Positions 62,902 to 64,000 of a DNA stretch of 64,000 nt are shown here, one piece after another. The notes beneath the pieces were generated by a model. It did no database searches. It saw only the letters and a program-made list of their open reading frames with translations, and was not told where the DNA came from. Source of the stretch: Clostridium algidicarnis DSM 15099 (GTDB lineage: Bacteria; Bacillota; Clostridia; Clostridiales; Clostridiaceae). A program made the position numbers and the translations under genes. Where the stretch lies: contig NZ_PTIS01000004.1 in the NCBI RefSeq assembly GCF_002934235.1, forward strand, positions 62,001-126,000, given 5' to 3'. Each line of letters begins with the position of its first letter. Position 1 is the stretch's first letter.

Positions 62902-64000
62902 ATGCAATATGGTGCGGAGGTTGTAACTTATAAAAGACTAAAAGAAAGTGCTAAAGAAGAAAAAAGAGAAGAATATGTATCAGTGATTAAAATAATTCTA
63001 TATTTTTTGGCGGCTATATCTATAAGTAGGGTAATGCTAATTAATAGTACAGCTCCTTTTGGGATAGCTTTTATAATGGCGGTTGTTAATGAAAAGAAGG
63101 ATAAACTCGATATTGCAGTTGGCACAGGAGCTCTCATAGGATATGTTACCCTATATAATAAAATTGAAGATATAGCTCTTTATATAATAATTATAGGTAG
63201 CTCTATACTTTTTGCACATTTAACAACAAAAATAAACAGAAGAAAAAGAATAACATATTTAACTGTAATCATGCTATTAGAATCTATATTTTTTAGAATT
63301 ATAATAAGTGGATATACACTTGGTATAAATATACTCACTTCGATCTTTCAGATAGGATGTATAATTCCTATTTATATAATTATAGATTACGCATTAACCT
63401 GTTCAAAGGATTTTAAAAGTAAGCATCTTTTTACAAATGAAGAAATAATAAGTATGGCTATATTGCTATCCTTAACAATTTCAGGTACATGGGGGATTAA
63501 GATTTTTAACATAGATATTAGAAATGTTATAGGTCTCGTATTTGTATGTATAATGGCTTATGTAAATGGAAGCTCTACTGGTGCAGCCACAGGTGTATCT
63601 ATAGGAATAATTATGGGAATAACGTCGGATAATATGGTTAATTACGTTGTAGTATATTCAATATGTGGGTTTATCATGGGAATATTTAAAGAAACAGGAA
63701 AGTGGTTCACCGCATTGTCGTATATAACAGTATTTACACTGCTTAAAGTATATTTAGGGTTAAGTACAGATTTTAAACTTATAGAAGGAGTTTTAAGTGT
63801 TTTGATTTTTATGTCAATTCCAAATAAAGTTTACGATAAGATATCTGTAGAACTTGGATGGGAAAAGAAGCAAGACATTATCAATGAAAGCTATATGTAT
63901 AAATTAAAGGAAGTATTTACGGAGAAACTTGATAGCTTTTCTGATGTATTATTAAATATGTCAAGTACTCTGAATAATTTAGTAGATAATGATAAATTGC
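62902..64000 (+). CDS. spoIIE: Stage II sporulation protein E (5' part, cut by window end)
   Basis: The first 366 codons of a long frame still open at 64000. After a short charged cytoplasmic N-terminus (about 1-30) there are about ten hydrophobic segments (to about residue 310; ISRVMLINSTAPFGIAFIMA, NGSSTGAATGVSIGIIMGI outline), then the start of the cytoplasmic linker (YMYKLKEVFTEKLDSFSDVL). This is the SpoIIE membrane domain; the PP2C phosphatase that dephosphorylates SpoIIAA to activate SigF would lie beyond the window. AAAGGGGG precedes ATG. Synteny with tRNA and yabR matches Bacillus. Confidence 0.93.
   Translation, partial: MQYGAEVVTYKRLKESAKEEKREEYVSVIKIILYFLAAISISRVMLINSTAPFGIAFIMAVVNEKKDKLDIAVGTGALIGYVTLYNKIEDIALYIIIIGSSILFAHLTTKINRRKRITYLTVIMLLESIFFRIIISGYTLGINILTSIFQIGCIIPIYIIIDYALTCSKDFKSKHLFTNEEIISMAILLSLTISGTWGIKIFNIDIRNVIGLVFVCIMAYVNGSSTGAATGVSIGIIMGITSDNMVNYVVVYSICGFIMGIFKETGKWFTALSYITVFTLLKVYLGLSTDFKLIEGVLSVLIFMSIPNKVYDKISVELGWEKKQDIINESYMYKLKEVFTEKLDSFSDVLLNMSSTLNNLVDNDKL

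Noticed and set aside
1-64000. Mobile elements, prophage, CRISPR arrays or rRNA.
   Set aside because: No transposase, integrase, spacer-repeat array or rRNA sequence was seen; the only long tandem repeat is the tRNA cluster.

Overview
The window is a chromosomal segment of a low-GC, spore-forming Firmicute, almost certainly Clostridium sensu stricto or a close relative. Evidence: very AT-rich intergenic DNA, strong AGGAGG-type ribosome sites with many TTG and GTG starts, T-box leaders, and sporulation genes (spmAB, spoVG, spoVT, yabP, yabQ, spoIIE) alongside clostridial-type housekeeping genes. I see no phage, insertion sequence, CRISPR array or rRNA operon. The species cannot be fixed from the sequence alone.

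Layout. 1-9 kb: a CcpA-like LacI-family regulator, a membrane thioredoxin/CcdA pair, a MarR regulator with its MATE exporter, a small zinc-ribbon protein, the spore maturation pair SpmA/SpmB, and a two-gene ABC exporter. 9-16.7 kb: a second MATE protein and a dicarboxylate/amino-acid symporter on the minus strand, then the threonine-to-glycine operon (kbl, tdh) with an ACT-domain gene, OhrR and an Xaa-Pro aminopeptidase. 16.7-30.5 kb: a T-box-controlled metG, a Crp/Fnr regulator opposite a DUF445 protein, then tatD, a yabE-like G5/3D protein, rnmV and rsmA as in Bacillus, several unknown secreted or membrane proteins, lgt, an Mrp-type ATPase and a ferredoxin. 30.5-42 kb: mostly minus strand (a small unknown protein, PadR-DegV, YerB, T-box-controlled asnS, murC, an HD-GYP protein), with pepA and a phosphohexomutase on the plus strand. 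42-64 kb: purR, spoVG, glmU, prs, a two-component system with an HtrA-like protein, pth, mfd, prsA, spoVT, yabM, yabN/mazG, hup, rqcP, yabP, yabQ, divIC, yabR, eight tRNA genes and the 5' part of spoIIE.

From memory, the blocks metG-tatD-yabE-rnmV-rsmA and purR-spoVG-glmU-prs-pth-mfd-spoVT-yabM-yabN-rqcP-yabP-yabQ-divIC-yabR-tRNA-spoIIE follow the Bacillus subtilis 'yab' region near the origin. The clostridial version has insertions (crp/DUF445; unknown proteins; two-component system plus HtrA; prsA; hup). The region combines nucleotide and cell-wall precursor synthesis, translation quality control, transcription-coupled repair and sporulation.

The main unexplained items are: a GC-rich, foldable element upstream of yerB (33310-33467); an HtrA-like protein that has lost its catalytic His and Ser; a 25-codon upstream ORF and hairpin before yabP; overlapping palindromes before degV-padR; a 47-bp perfect inverted repeat; an exact 292-bp tandem tRNA repeat; and a spoIIE promoter with a 21-bp spacer.
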